Positions 53,612-62,335 of a DNA stretch of 64,000 bases are shown here, one piece after another. Both the position numbers and the translations under genes were made by a program. The notes beneath the pieces were generated by a model that was not told the origin of the DNA, made no database searches, and saw only the letters and a list, made by a program, of their open reading frames with translations. The stretch spans positions 1 to 64,000 of the forward strand of contig NZ_AJLT01000012.1 of NCBI RefSeq assembly GCF_000258765.1. Direction: 5' to 3'. The DNA comes from Gillisia marina. GTDB lineage: Bacteria; Bacteroidota; Bacteroidia; Flavobacteriales; Flavobacteriaceae. Position 1 is the stretch's first letter, and every line of letters begins with the position of its first letter.

Positions 53612-54727
53612 TTAAAGCTGAACTATATCCGTATACAGTAATTCTAATTCAGAAACCATTCTGGTCATACTAAACTTATCCAAAACTCGATTTCTTGAGT
53701 TAGCTTTTAAAATATTTAATTTTGACTTATTTTTTAACAATGTTCCTACCATATCTGGTAATTCCTGCCAATTATCTACATCACAAATTAAACCATCTTG
53801 ATGGTTTCGAATCACCTCCTTAATTCCACCCGCGTTTGTAGCAACAACTGCACACTCCATACTCATTGCTTCTAACATAGCGACAGGAAGCCCTTCAAAA
53901 GAAGACGTCATCATAAAAACATCCATTGCAGATAAGTAAGGCTTTACATCTATTTGTAATCCAGGAAGAAAGATCTTATTTTCAAGATTTAAATCAATGA
54001 GCTTTTCTTTTATTTCTTTTTCTAGCGGTCCGAAGCCTACCAAAATACCATATACATTATCAGAATTCGAAATAATTTCGCTCATACATATAAGCCACTC
54101 AGATAGTCTTTTTTGAAATCTAAAAACAGCTATATTTCCTATTATAATGCTATCTTCAGGGATTCCTAGGCTTTGTTTCAATCCTAAACCAAGATCCGCG
54201 TTTCTTTTAAAGTACTGAGTATTAACACCATTTGGAATTGTAACAACTTCAATTTTTGGATTAATATTTATCTTAATTGATTGAGTAACATCATCTGAAA
54301 CCCCAATAGCCTTTGACTGCCAGTTATAGGTATATTGGTTAAGATATTTCGTTATAGAGTGATACCTTTCTTGAAGATTATGTTCTGTATAAATTACAGG
54401 AACATTTGTGAATTTATGAATTATTCGTCCTGCAAATCCAGCCCAAGGAAGATGACAATGAATCAATTTGATGTTATTGTTTTTTACATAATTGATGAGC
54501 TCCGGAATTTTCCTTATAATATGAATATTATTAGTAGCTTCGACACAACTAATAATCCCACCATTTTTTTCTATAGCGGTGACCATTTGATCTTTCCATG
54601 GTAAAAAATAAATATAGTGGAAAGAAAATTTCTCCTTATTATGAATTTTTAAAGTTTCAGGCAACAGCATTTCTGCTCCACCTCTACCCAATGATTTGAT
54701 TAAGTGTAAAATTTTAATTTTCTCCAA
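53612..54727 (-). CDS. GT4 family glycosyltransferase
   Basis: 371 residues. IKILHLIKSLGRGGAEMLLP is the typical GT4 N-terminus, IHCHLPWAGFAGRIIH follows, and YTEHNLQERYH. The C-domain has IGNIAVFRFQKRLSEWL and MTSSFEGLPVAMLEAMSMEC (E-x7-E). Intact. Six bases after the end of the previous GT4. Linkage not predictable. Confidence 0.9.
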   Translation of the reverse strand: MEKIKILHLIKSLGRGGAEMLLPETLKIHNKEKFSFHYIYFLPWKDQMVTAIEKNGGIISCVEATNNIHIIRKIPELINYVKNNNIKLIHCHLPWAGFAGRIIHKFTNVPVIYTEHNLQERYHSITKYLNQYTYNWQSKAIGVSDDVTQSIKININPKIEVVTIPNGVNTQYFKRNADLGLGLKQSLGIPEDSIIIGNIAVFRFQKRLSEWLICMSEIISNSDNVYGILVGFGPLEKEIKEKLIDLNLENKIFLPGLQIDVKPYLSAMDVFMMTSSFEGLPVAMLEAMSMECAVVATNAGGIKEVIRNHQDGLICDVDNWQELPDMVGTLLKNKSKLNILKANSRNRVLDKFSMTRMVSELELLYTDIVQL

Positions 54728-54733
54728 TTCCTA

Positions 54734-55826
54734 TTATTCTAAACATTTAAAATATATTTCCTCGAATCTCTTTGCGATTTTTATATTTAAAAAGCGACTC
54801 GAAACCATTTCCTTGGCATTTTTTTTAAATAGATTTACTTTTTCTGGCTTTTCAATTGATTCAAAAATGCATCGTAAAAATTCTTTCTCATTATTTTTAG
54901 TTACCAACCAACCTGTTTCGTTGTTAATTACTACCTCCTCAACACCACCTACTCTATAGGCCACCACCGGGACTTCTGCATACATAGCTTCTAAAATAAC
55001 GGCAGGTAAACCTTCAATTAGACTAGGTAGTAAAAAGCCATCACAATTATACAAAATTTCTAAAACATCAGTTCTATACTCTAAAAAATGAACATTATTG
55101 TTTATTTTTTTTTCTTTCACCAAATGCTTTATCTCTTGCATTAAATATCCCTTACCAATTAAAAGTAATTGAGTTTTCGGATACTTTTCAAGAACTTTTT
55201 CAAAAACACGAATTAATCCTGAATGATTTTTCTCCGGCACAAAACTTCCTATGTGGCAGAACACATTGCTATTTTTATCTATAGCATCAAAAAGTAAAGG
55301 AGTTTTCTTAATTATCTGATCTTCGACACCTATCTCAACGGTGGTAATTTTATTTTCGGGATACCTAAAAATTTGCACAAAATCCTTTTCACACTCTTTA
55401 CTTACAGAGATTACAAAATCCAGTTTAGATATATAAAAATAGTTTAATGTTTTTATATATCTCGATTTTATAAAATCACCCATTTTATTTGCATTTCGAT
55501 AAATCAATGGAACTTTAATGTTGAACATAAGTTTTGTGCTTACCACAAATTTCAAAGTATCTGCTGCGTTTGCCTGAATGACTGAAGGCTGAAATTCAGT
55601 TATTATCTTATAAAAAAAATTTCCACGCAACTACATCATAAAATCTATTCGAAATATCTCTGTTCAATTTTATAATCTCTCCATTAAAAGGTAGTTCTGC
55701 ATCTCCAGAGAAAATACTGATAATAATCACCTCATGTCCCAAGTCCATTAAGTGATTTGATAATTGACAGGCAAATATTTCAGCTCCTCTTAATTGAGGT
55801 TTTTGTACAACTTGAATAATTTTCAA
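54734..55826 (-). CDS. GT4 family glycosyltransferase (frame broken at an A8 run)
   Basis: About 363 residues after removing one base from the run 55612-55619; as written it stops after VVAWKFFL and resumes as KFFYKIITEFQPSVIQ. The N-terminus is IIQVVQKPQLRGAEIFACQL, NAADTLKFVV follows, and the C-domain holds HIGSFVPEKNHSGLIRVFE and LPSLIEGLPAVILEAMYAEV (E-x7-E). Both halves are needed for a complete GT-B fold, so one gene is the best reading. Ten bases from the next GT4. Confidence 0.85.
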
Positions 55827-55835
55827 AATAATTTT

Positions 55836-57068
55836 TTATTTTTCTATTCCTAGAATTTCACATACCCTATTTAATTCATGAACCCAAGATCCCTCAGCAT
55901 GAAACCAATGAAGGGCATTGTGCTCAAGTGTTTGTTTTAATAATTCGTTAGAAATTAAGAGTAACATCTTATTGGCTAAATCATTAACTTCACCTGGTTT
56001 ATACATTAACACATCTTTTCCATCACCGAAATTAGATGATAAATCTCCTGCATTTGGTACAATTACGGCCTTTCCTAAGGCTAAGTACTCTCTTAATTTT
56101 AGCGGTGAATAGTGAAATCCTTCAGCAGATTTAGCACTTACTAGACATATATCAAAATTTGAGACGTAGTCTGGCACCTTCACAAACTTTTTCCTACCAA
56201 CAAAAATGACATTTTCTTCCAAATTTAATTCCGTTACAAGATGTTTAATTTTATCAAATTCTTGACCATCTCCTACCAAAATTAGAATAGCGTTTGGAGT
56301 TTTATCTTTTACTAATTTAAATGCTTTTACCACGCTATCTAAGCCATGAAAATTTCGGAAACTTCCTGTCCAACCGAACACAATCTTCCCTTTTAAGTTG
56401 TATTTTTCAGAAATTCTACTATTTTTTACTTCAGGATTAAATAATAAAGAGTCAACTCTATTGGGCGTTACTAGAACTTTATCTTCATTAATACCCATTG
56501 AAATTACTTTATATTTTATTTCCTGGCTAACGCAGCATATTAAATCAGCATTTTCTAAGGATTTAGCTTCAATATTTTTTTCTAACCAATTACCCCATAG
56601 AGGGCGTTTTACTCCCCACTTCTTAGCTTCCCAAACAGCTAGTGCCTCTACAGAAATAATAAAGGGAACATTTAATTTTTCAGCAATTTTATGACCAGGA
56701 CCAGGGAATAAATCATGCCTTTCCCAGACAAATTTTACATTTTTGTTCTTAAGAAATTTGTTCTCTTCAACCGGCCATACTCTAGGTTTAGAATTTTTTA
56801 ATTTAAAATCCTTGTAAGCTGTTATTAAAAATTCTGGGATAAATTTTCTTATTTTTTTTGGTTTTTTTGAAGTTGTAGCATCTTTGTTTCCTTTTGGGAA
56901 TTCAATTGATTCTTTTGGACTAAATATCCCGTCTGTGGTTGCCACATAACTAGTTCCGAAAATTTCTCCTGCTGCACCTGCCCATCCGGAAGCAGTGATC
57001 CATCCTGCTTCATTCCCTTTCCATTCATCACTACCTCTTGGCACAATAAATAAAGCTGTATTTTCCAT
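55836..57068 (-). CDS. GT4 family glycosyltransferase
   Basis: 410 residues. The N-terminal domain starts MENTALFIVPRGSDEWKG and has VWERHDLFPGPGHKIAEKL; the C-domain has FGWTGSFRNFHGLDSVVKAF and YSPLKLREYLALGKAVIVP (E-x7-x like) near residue 325. Intact and full-length. A 66-base gap follows the upstream GT29 gene. Donor and acceptor unknown. Confidence 0.87.
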   Translation of the reverse strand: MENTALFIVPRGSDEWKGNEAGWITASGWAGAAGEIFGTSYVATTDGIFSPKESIEFPKGNKDATTSKKPKKIRKFIPEFLITAYKDFKLKNSKPRVWPVEENKFLKNKNVKFVWERHDLFPGPGHKIAEKLNVPFIISVEALAVWEAKKWGVKRPLWGNWLEKNIEAKSLENADLICCVSQEIKYKVISMGINEDKVLVTPNRVDSLLFNPEVKNSRISEKYNLKGKIVFGWTGSFRNFHGLDSVVKAFKLVKDKTPNAILILVGDGQEFDKIKHLVTELNLEENVIFVGRKKFVKVPDYVSNFDICLVSAKSAEGFHYSPLKLREYLALGKAVIVPNAGDLSSNFGDGKDVLMYKPGEVNDLANKMLLLISNELLKQTLEHNALHWFHAEGSWVHELNRVCEILGIEK

Positions 57069-57134
57069 ACTAAATATTGATTGGTAAATATCTCATAAAC
57101 AAAAAATAAATTAAAATAAATTAAAAATCATTTA

Positions 57135-57875
57135 TCAAAAATTTCCATAGCGCTTGACGATATCCTCTAAATCTGGATCCATCTCTATAGGAATACGATT
57201 CTTGTTCTTATTGAATTGTCTTAAAAATTCTGCAAGTTCCAGATCAGGATTATGCAAACCTTGTTTTTCTATAAACTTGAAATTTTTTTCTACATCTTTC
57301 AAATTATCCCTGTAATCATCCGCATATGGAGTTTTGAAGAAAGTAAAACCACTAATATAAAGTTTCGAACAATTAGAATTAAGAACTGTGTACAACGCTG
57401 AAAAACCAACGGTTGGAATGAACGAATTTAAATTCTTTGTAATAGACTTATATAATATATAAGGTAAATAATAGGTGACTATTTCAGTTAAATTTCTCTT
57501 GTAATAGTTCCATTGAATTCTAAGACCTCTTATATTCGAGTTAGGGTTAACTAAAAATTTGTTATTTTGAGCTTGAAGAATTTCCAAATCTATTGGTCCC
57601 CCACCACTTTCCGAAAATTCAAAAAATGAATGAAATAAGATATCTGTTCTAGTCCCCACAAAACGTTTTTTATTTTCATCCAACTTTATGGCACCACGAT
57701 TTACACGTATAATATAATCAAAACTGTCTATATAACTTCCTAACTCCTTTTTAAACGCCGAATCAGCAGCACCAATAACTGCAACAGATTTGTTTTTTAC
57801 AATTTTATCAAGATGAAATACTTTGGTATTTGAAAGAAAAAGTTTTAATCCCTTTAGGCTATTTAATAAATTCAT
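57135..57875 (-). CDS. GT29-family sialyltransferase-like enzyme
   Basis: 246 residues from the ATG at 57875; the frame is open ten codons further up, but that would overlap deeper into the HAD gene. Sialylmotif-L-like: KSVAVIGAADSAFKKELGSY with IDSFDYIIRVNRGAI and FVGTRTDILF (CMP-binding in animal enzymes). Sialylmotif-S-like: IPTVGFSALYTVLNSNCSKL with YISGFTFFKT. GT29 enzymes use CMP-sialic acid, and a CMP-sugar synthetase gene lies 1.3 kb upstream in the same operon. It lacks the N-terminal membrane anchor of eukaryotic GT29. The donor here is probably the CMP-sugar made by this locus (inference). Confidence 0.8.
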   Translation of the reverse strand: MNLLNSLKGLKLFLSNTKVFHLDKIVKNKSVAVIGAADSAFKKELGSYIDSFDYIIRVNRGAIKLDENKKRFVGTRTDILFHSFFEFSESGGGPIDLEILQAQNNKFLVNPNSNIRGLRIQWNYYKRNLTEIVTYYLPYILYKSITKNLNSFIPTVGFSALYTVLNSNCSKLYISGFTFFKTPYADDYRDNLKDVEKNFKFIEKQGLHNPDLELAEFLRQFNKNKNRIPIEMDPDLEDIVKRYGNF

Positions 57876-58492
57876 GAGTGATTGAGTTAAAATAAAAATT
57901 ACCAACTTTTAGTAAATCTAAATTATTGTAGCCAGCGAAGGAAATATTATTTCGATCTGCAGCCTCGAAATCATTTATTGAATCTCCAATCAACAGTGTT
58001 TCTTTAGGAATATAATTGTGTTGTTTTAAAATAGTATCTACAAGTTGAATTTTTGGTGTGGGTGAACCATGAATGGATTTAAAAAAAAAACTGAATATCT
58101 AATTTTTCACACAGAAACCTCAATTCATTCTGATCTGAACCCGAAACTATATGCATGTCATAATTCAAGTAGTTTTCTTTTAAAAATTTTACAGAATCTT
58201 CAATTAATAAATTCTTATCAATTAAACGACTCTTCATATATTCTGAAAATTTAGTGGCGAAGATTTTGATTTTTTCTTCTGAAACTTCTTCTCTTCTAAC
58301 TACTTCAAAAAAATATCTAAATTTAACATACCGAGATAAACCACCATTCTCGTGATGGAATTTCATTAAAACATTTACTTCTTCATTTGGAAATTCCTGA
58401 AGACAGTGAACAAAACCTGCGTCTCTTATATCTGAGGAGTTCAAAATCACGCCATCAAAATCCCATAGTATATTTTTAAATGATCTATTCAA
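57859..58492 (-). CDS. HAD-superfamily phosphatase (frame broken at an A10 run)
   Basis: About 210 residues after removing one base from A10 58081-58090; as written it ends in EKLDIQFFF. Motif I is ILWDFDGVILNSSDIRDAG, motif II HIVSGSDQNEL, and motif III appears only in the corrected frame as LLIGDSINDFEAADR, which shows that the downstream part belongs to it. Catalytic Asp and the C1 cap (about 15-85) are typical of beta-phosphoglucomutase-like HAD enzymes. By position (between the CMP-sugar synthetase and GT29) it may dephosphorylate an ulosonate 8/9-phosphate, as KdsC does. It overlaps the next gene by 17 bases. Confidence 0.85.
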
Positions 58493-59150
58493 AACTATTC
58501 TCCTTTAAAATTTTATTCATTAAAAATTCCGCAAACTCAAAATCAAGCTCTGTATCTATATCAACAGCCTCCCTTTGCGATATTTTATAGAAGAGAGGTT
58601 TCTTCCCAATATAACTGCGACATTTTAGCATGGTTGATTTTTTTACCAGAACTAATCCAAAAGTTGGCACAAGATACTCAGGTAAATCCTGTGAATTTGG
58701 CATCTTTTCGATAGAGTAATTTAAGGGCTTATTATCATACCAAATAAAATCCTTCAATACTTTTACCGACATAAGACTATCACAATCGGTTTCATAAAAT
58801 TGCTCAATAGCCTCTGTATAACTAGCCACAGAAATTAATGGAGCCGTTACTTGAGCAACTAAAATATTTTCTGCATCAGTGGTTTTGGCAATATAGTGGT
58901 GAAACTCGCTATTAGAACACTCAGAGCTTGCGTAGTAAGGCTCTCTTTTGTGCACTGATACACCAGCTTTCTTAGCTATTTCTATTGCTTTTTCACTGTC
59001 AGTGTTTATAATTATATCATTAACGGGTAATTTTTTGATAGTTTCAATCTTATGCTCAAGTAATGATTTTCCCGCAAAAGATTTTATATTTTTATTCCTC
59101 ACTCTTTGAGATCCCGCTCGAACCGGAATGACTGCAACTAATTTCTTCAT
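58485..59150 (-). CDS. NeuA/KdsB-type CMP-sugar synthetase (acylneuraminate cytidylyltransferase family)
   Basis: 221 residues, standard size. CTP-binding loop VIPVRAGSQRVRNKNIKSFA, IIINTDSEKAIEIA, LVAQVTAPLISVASYTEAIE, and the metal-binding end motif EAVDIDTELDFEFAEFL. It joins CMP to the anomeric carbon of a 2-keto-3-deoxy sugar acid (sialic, legionaminic, pseudaminic or Kdo-like). No NeuB-like synthase is seen in the window. It overlaps the epimerase stop by 59 bases and the HAD gene by eight, so it is clearly one operon. The exact sugar is unknown. Confidence 0.92.
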   Translation of the reverse strand: MKKLVAVIPVRAGSQRVRNKNIKSFAGKSLLEHKIETIKKLPVNDIIINTDSEKAIEIAKKAGVSVHKREPYYASSECSNSEFHHYIAKTTDAENILVAQVTAPLISVASYTEAIEQFYETDCDSLMSVKVLKDFIWYDNKPLNYSIEKMPNSQDLPEYLVPTFGLVLVKKSTMLKCRSYIGKKPLFYKISQREAVDIDTELDFEFAEFLMNKILKENSFE

Positions 59151-60033
59151 CTATATTATTTATAAATTCCTCTAATCCTTCTTTAAGTCCAAACCTAGGT
59201 GACCATCCCGTGGCTTTTAACTTAGATATATCACTAGTTATTAAAGTTTGGTCACCTAGATAACCATCTAATTCATTAATCTTCAATTTTTTATTTAGGC
59301 GCTCACTCAATACATTAATAATTAACTCGGGAGTCAAAATCTCTTTAAAGGAAACATTATAGGTTTCATTTCTCATTCCAGGAGTTTTTAAAGGCATTAT
59401 CAAAGCATTTACAACATCATTCACATGAACTAATTCACGAATACGATTTTTACGTCCAGTTATAGATATAACATCTCTATTTAGTGCTTGATCTAAATAA
59501 ATACTCAATATTCCTTGGCGTTTGTTAGACAAATCCTGTCCAGAACCATAGGTTGCAAAAAGTCTGAAAATTGTAAATGGTATCTTACTATGGACCGGTA
59601 AAAGTCTACAATAATTTTCCCCGGCAAGTTTACTTGCGCCATAAAACGATATCGGAAATGTTGGAGATGTTTCCTTAGCATTTTCCATATCCCCATAAAC
59701 TGCCATACTACTGGTATATATAAAATTCTTGACCTTTAATTTTTTTGCTAAGCGAATAACATTTAATGTGCCTAAACAATTCCATTCGCAATCCCCCACT
59801 GGATCAATTAGGCTATAATATCCTCCAGATTGAGCAGCGAGATGATAGATTACGTCTATATCCCCAATATCCAAATCGACCAAAGTACTTTTGCTAATAT
59901 CAAATTGTATAAAAAGAACATCTGCTTCCGGTTTATTTTTATCTAAACAAGTTACATTATGCCCAATTGAAAGAAGTTTTGTTATAAGTTTATTTCCTAT
60001 AAATCCAGCTCCCCCAGTTACTAGAATGTTCAT
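59092..60033 (-). CDS. NAD-dependent epimerase/dehydratase (extended SDR)
   Basis: 313 residues. Rossmann motif NILVTGGAGFIGNKLITKLL, VIYHLAAQSGGYYS, catalytic ISFYGASKLAGENYCRLL (Y-x3-K near residue 138) and FRLFATYGSGQDLSNKRQG; SFKEILTPELI marks the C-terminal substrate part. Fits the UDP-glucose 4-epimerase/GDP-mannose dehydratase group. The last about 20 residues run into the start of the cytidylyltransferase gene (59-base overlap). Its ATG overlaps the stop of the aldolase gene by four bases. It probably changes the precursor aldose. Confidence 0.88.
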   Translation of the reverse strand: MNILVTGGAGFIGNKLITKLLSIGHNVTCLDKNKPEADVLFIQFDISKSTLVDLDIGDIDVIYHLAAQSGGYYSLIDPVGDCEWNCLGTLNVIRLAKKLKVKNFIYTSSMAVYGDMENAKETSPTFPISFYGASKLAGENYCRLLPVHSKIPFTIFRLFATYGSGQDLSNKRQGILSIYLDQALNRDVISITGRKNRIRELVHVNDVVNALIMPLKTPGMRNETYNVSFKEILTPELIINVLSERLNKKLKINELDGYLGDQTLITSDISKLKATGWSPRFGLKEGLEEFINNIDEEISCSHSGSSGISKSEE

Positions 60034-60759
60034 ATATAATTTAAAATTTTAGATTTTATATCTTTACAGGAATTAAATAAAATATTAACATCTACCGAAT
60101 AGGCTAAATACTCAAAACCGTATTCCATCAATTTTTTAGCCATTGGAATGGAGTCTGAAAAAGTACCTAGTCTAACATCATTTTCCTTTGCTAATTTTGA
60201 AATATCATGCATTAACTTGGTCATTTTAGGGTGGTCTACTTCGCCAGGTATTCCTAATGATTGAGATAGATCATAAGGACCAATGAATATTATATCAATA
60301 TTCTTGACACTAAAAATTTTTTCTAAATTATTAATACCTTTTTCTCCTTCAACTTGCAATATTAATTTTTTTTGCATTAGCATTCTTAAAATAATCCTTT
60401 TTATCTGTAGAACCGTGATTAGCGTCTTTCACGAACCTGCATACACCTCTATTCCCTATAGGGAAAAATTTAGCATATTCAACTGCTAGTTCAGCTTCTT
60501 TAACACTTGCAATATTTGGCACTTGTATTCCGTCTACCCCACAATCAAGAGCCGACCCTATCAAATTAGAATTTAATTCACCTACTCTTGCAATTGAAAG
60601 TATATTCGAAACTTTACAAGCTCGAACATGATTAAATAAATTTTCTCTGGAAGAAGGGCCATGTTCTTGATCTAAAATAACGAAATCCATCCCTGAGAAG
60701 CCAATCGCTTCAATAAAATTGCTGTCAACAGTTTTTGAAAATACTCCTACCATTCCCAT
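60030..60759 (-). CDS. HpcH/HpaI-family class II aldolase (frame broken at a T8 run)
   Basis: About 242 residues after removing one base from T8 60366-60373; as written it stops after NANAKKINIAS and resumes as KKLILQVEGEKGINNLEKI. Typical HpaI features: VILDQEHGPSSRENLF (catalytic His), IARVGELNSNLIGSALDCGV, GIQVPNI, then Glu-metal LILQVEGEKG and IIFIGPYDLSQSLGIPGEVD. HpaI aldolases use a divalent metal to join or cleave pyruvate (or oxaloacetate) and an aldehyde. Here, beside a CMP-sugar synthetase, it could build a 2-keto-3-deoxy sugar acid. The ATG overlaps the HMGL gene stop by one base. Confidence 0.88.
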
Positions 60760-62315
60760 TAAATATCAATTTTACTATAAACAGATTCTTTTTCAGGAAT
60801 TCCATAATAGGTTGCTGTAAGGCTCACTAATTTTATATCTTTCGCTTTAACAATTTTTTCAAATAAATATTCATTTTCTAGAAAGAGTTCCTGTTCATTC
60901 TTTTGAATGATTTCCGTGGTATATCCATCGTATCCGGCCAAATATATGGTTTTCGCGCCAAGTTCGCAAGCGGTTTGCAATGCAATTGCTGTATGGGAAT
61001 CCTTAAATTTTTCGGTAAACATCTCATCTTGCAATTCATATGAACAATTACTTAAAGCCTCTGGAATATAAGTGCCCATTTTTCTGGGAAAAGGCGGTAG
61101 AATACATTTTCCTTGAATTTCTAAGTGATTATTAAAAACCTTTTCAAGTCTATAACCCTCATTTCCTACAAGGCAGTAATATTGATCGTTTTCAATATTG
61201 TCATAACTCCTAGCGTTTTTAGAGCTTGCATGTATAACTATAATATCAGGATGCAAATTCAAAAAAGTTTTTAAGGCTTCATTATGATTTACGGCACTAG
61301 GACCCCCGCCTATTAATAAAACTGTATCACTATTTCCTATCCCTTTAAAATCTAATTTTGATAGCTCTGTATTATCTTTAAGACCTTTGGATTGATTAGA
61401 AAGAGCTCTGGCGATACTATTTAATGAATAATATCTTTTAGTAACCCATTCCATCACTTCTTTTTGGGGTAATGAATGCGCACCAGAGACCATATAAGGT
61501 AAATTAGTACCCCACCCAAAATCTTTTTGCATCTCTGAAAATGGATCAACTACCATACTTAATGCATTAAAATTTAGTTCAATTTTATTTTGTGAATTTA
61601 ATGTTGTTAAAAGTAGTTCAGTGCTAAGATTACCAGCACCTCTTCCCATTCCAGTAACGGTTGCATCTACAATTACTGCACCACAATCAATCGCAGTTAA
61701 TGTATTAATTAAACCTAATTCCAGATTATTGTGACCGTGAAATCCAATTTTAACATCCAACTTATTTCGAACAATATCGTAGGCTTTTTTAACGTCATTA
61801 GGAAAAACACCTCCATAAGAATCCACCATGTAGAAATAATCTATAACTCCGTCTACATTACCTATTTGAGCTAAGAACTGCTTTTCTGATTCCCATTTAG
61901 ACATATACATGACATTAAAACAAATCTCAAATCCCAATTTTGCAACCTCCTCTGCCAAACCAATGGCCCGACCGAAGTTTTGGGGATCTACTGCAATTCT
62001 AACCATATTTATCAATCCAACACAAGGATTTAAAAGGTCATTGACATGTTCCTTACGAACATTCTTTTCGTCGAGGATAATAGCAAGCTTTTTATTAGAA
62101 AGTTCTTTACAACGTTCTAGAACTATGCGAGGACAATAAAAGTATTTTCCTAGATAAGTATTCATTGGATTTGATCTATATCCAATTTCCAAATAATCTA
62201 CCGGAAGATCATTAAAAGATTCAAAATATATTTCTGTTAATTTATCTTCAAAATCCCAACCTGTATAATATCCCCCATCTCTCAGGGTACAATCCAAAAT
62301 TTTCAAATTTTCCAT
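60759..62315 (-). CDS. HMGL-type (DRE-TIM) aldolase fused to a Rossmann-like domain
   Basis: 518 residues in two parts. Residues 1-310: DRE-TIM metallolyase barrel with the catalytic start KILDCTLRDGGYYTGWDF, IGFHGHNNLELGLINTL (metal His-x-His-Asn), DATVTGMGRGAGN and VDSYGGVFPNDV; nearest to the 4-hydroxy-2-oxovalerate aldolase-like branch. Residues about 325-518: SDTVLLIGGGPSAVNHNEAL, CLVGNEGYRL, and SHTAIALQTACELGAKTIYL with AGYDGY, a nucleotide-binding-type fold similar in pattern to DUF115/MptE-like or GT29-like proteins. Catalytic residues seem intact. No signal peptide. It should make or split a C-C bond next to pyruvate; the second domain's job is unknown. Confidence 0.82.
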   Translation of the reverse strand: MENLKILDCTLRDGGYYTGWDFEDKLTEIYFESFNDLPVDYLEIGYRSNPMNTYLGKYFYCPRIVLERCKELSNKKLAIILDEKNVRKEHVNDLLNPCVGLINMVRIAVDPQNFGRAIGLAEEVAKLGFEICFNVMYMSKWESEKQFLAQIGNVDGVIDYFYMVDSYGGVFPNDVKKAYDIVRNKLDVKIGFHGHNNLELGLINTLTAIDCGAVIVDATVTGMGRGAGNLSTELLLTTLNSQNKIELNFNALSMVVDPFSEMQKDFGWGTNLPYMVSGAHSLPQKEVMEWVTKRYYSLNSIARALSNQSKGLKDNTELSKLDFKGIGNSDTVLLIGGGPSAVNHNEALKTFLNLHPDIIVIHASSKNARSYDNIENDQYYCLVGNEGYRLEKVFNNHLEIQGKCILPPFPRKMGTYIPEALSNCSYELQDEMFTEKFKDSHTAIALQTACELGAKTIYLAGYDGYTTEIIQKNEQELFLENEYLFEKIVKAKDIKLVSLTATYYGIPEKESVYSKIDI

Positions 62316-62335
62316 ATTTTTTTAACTGTAATTTT

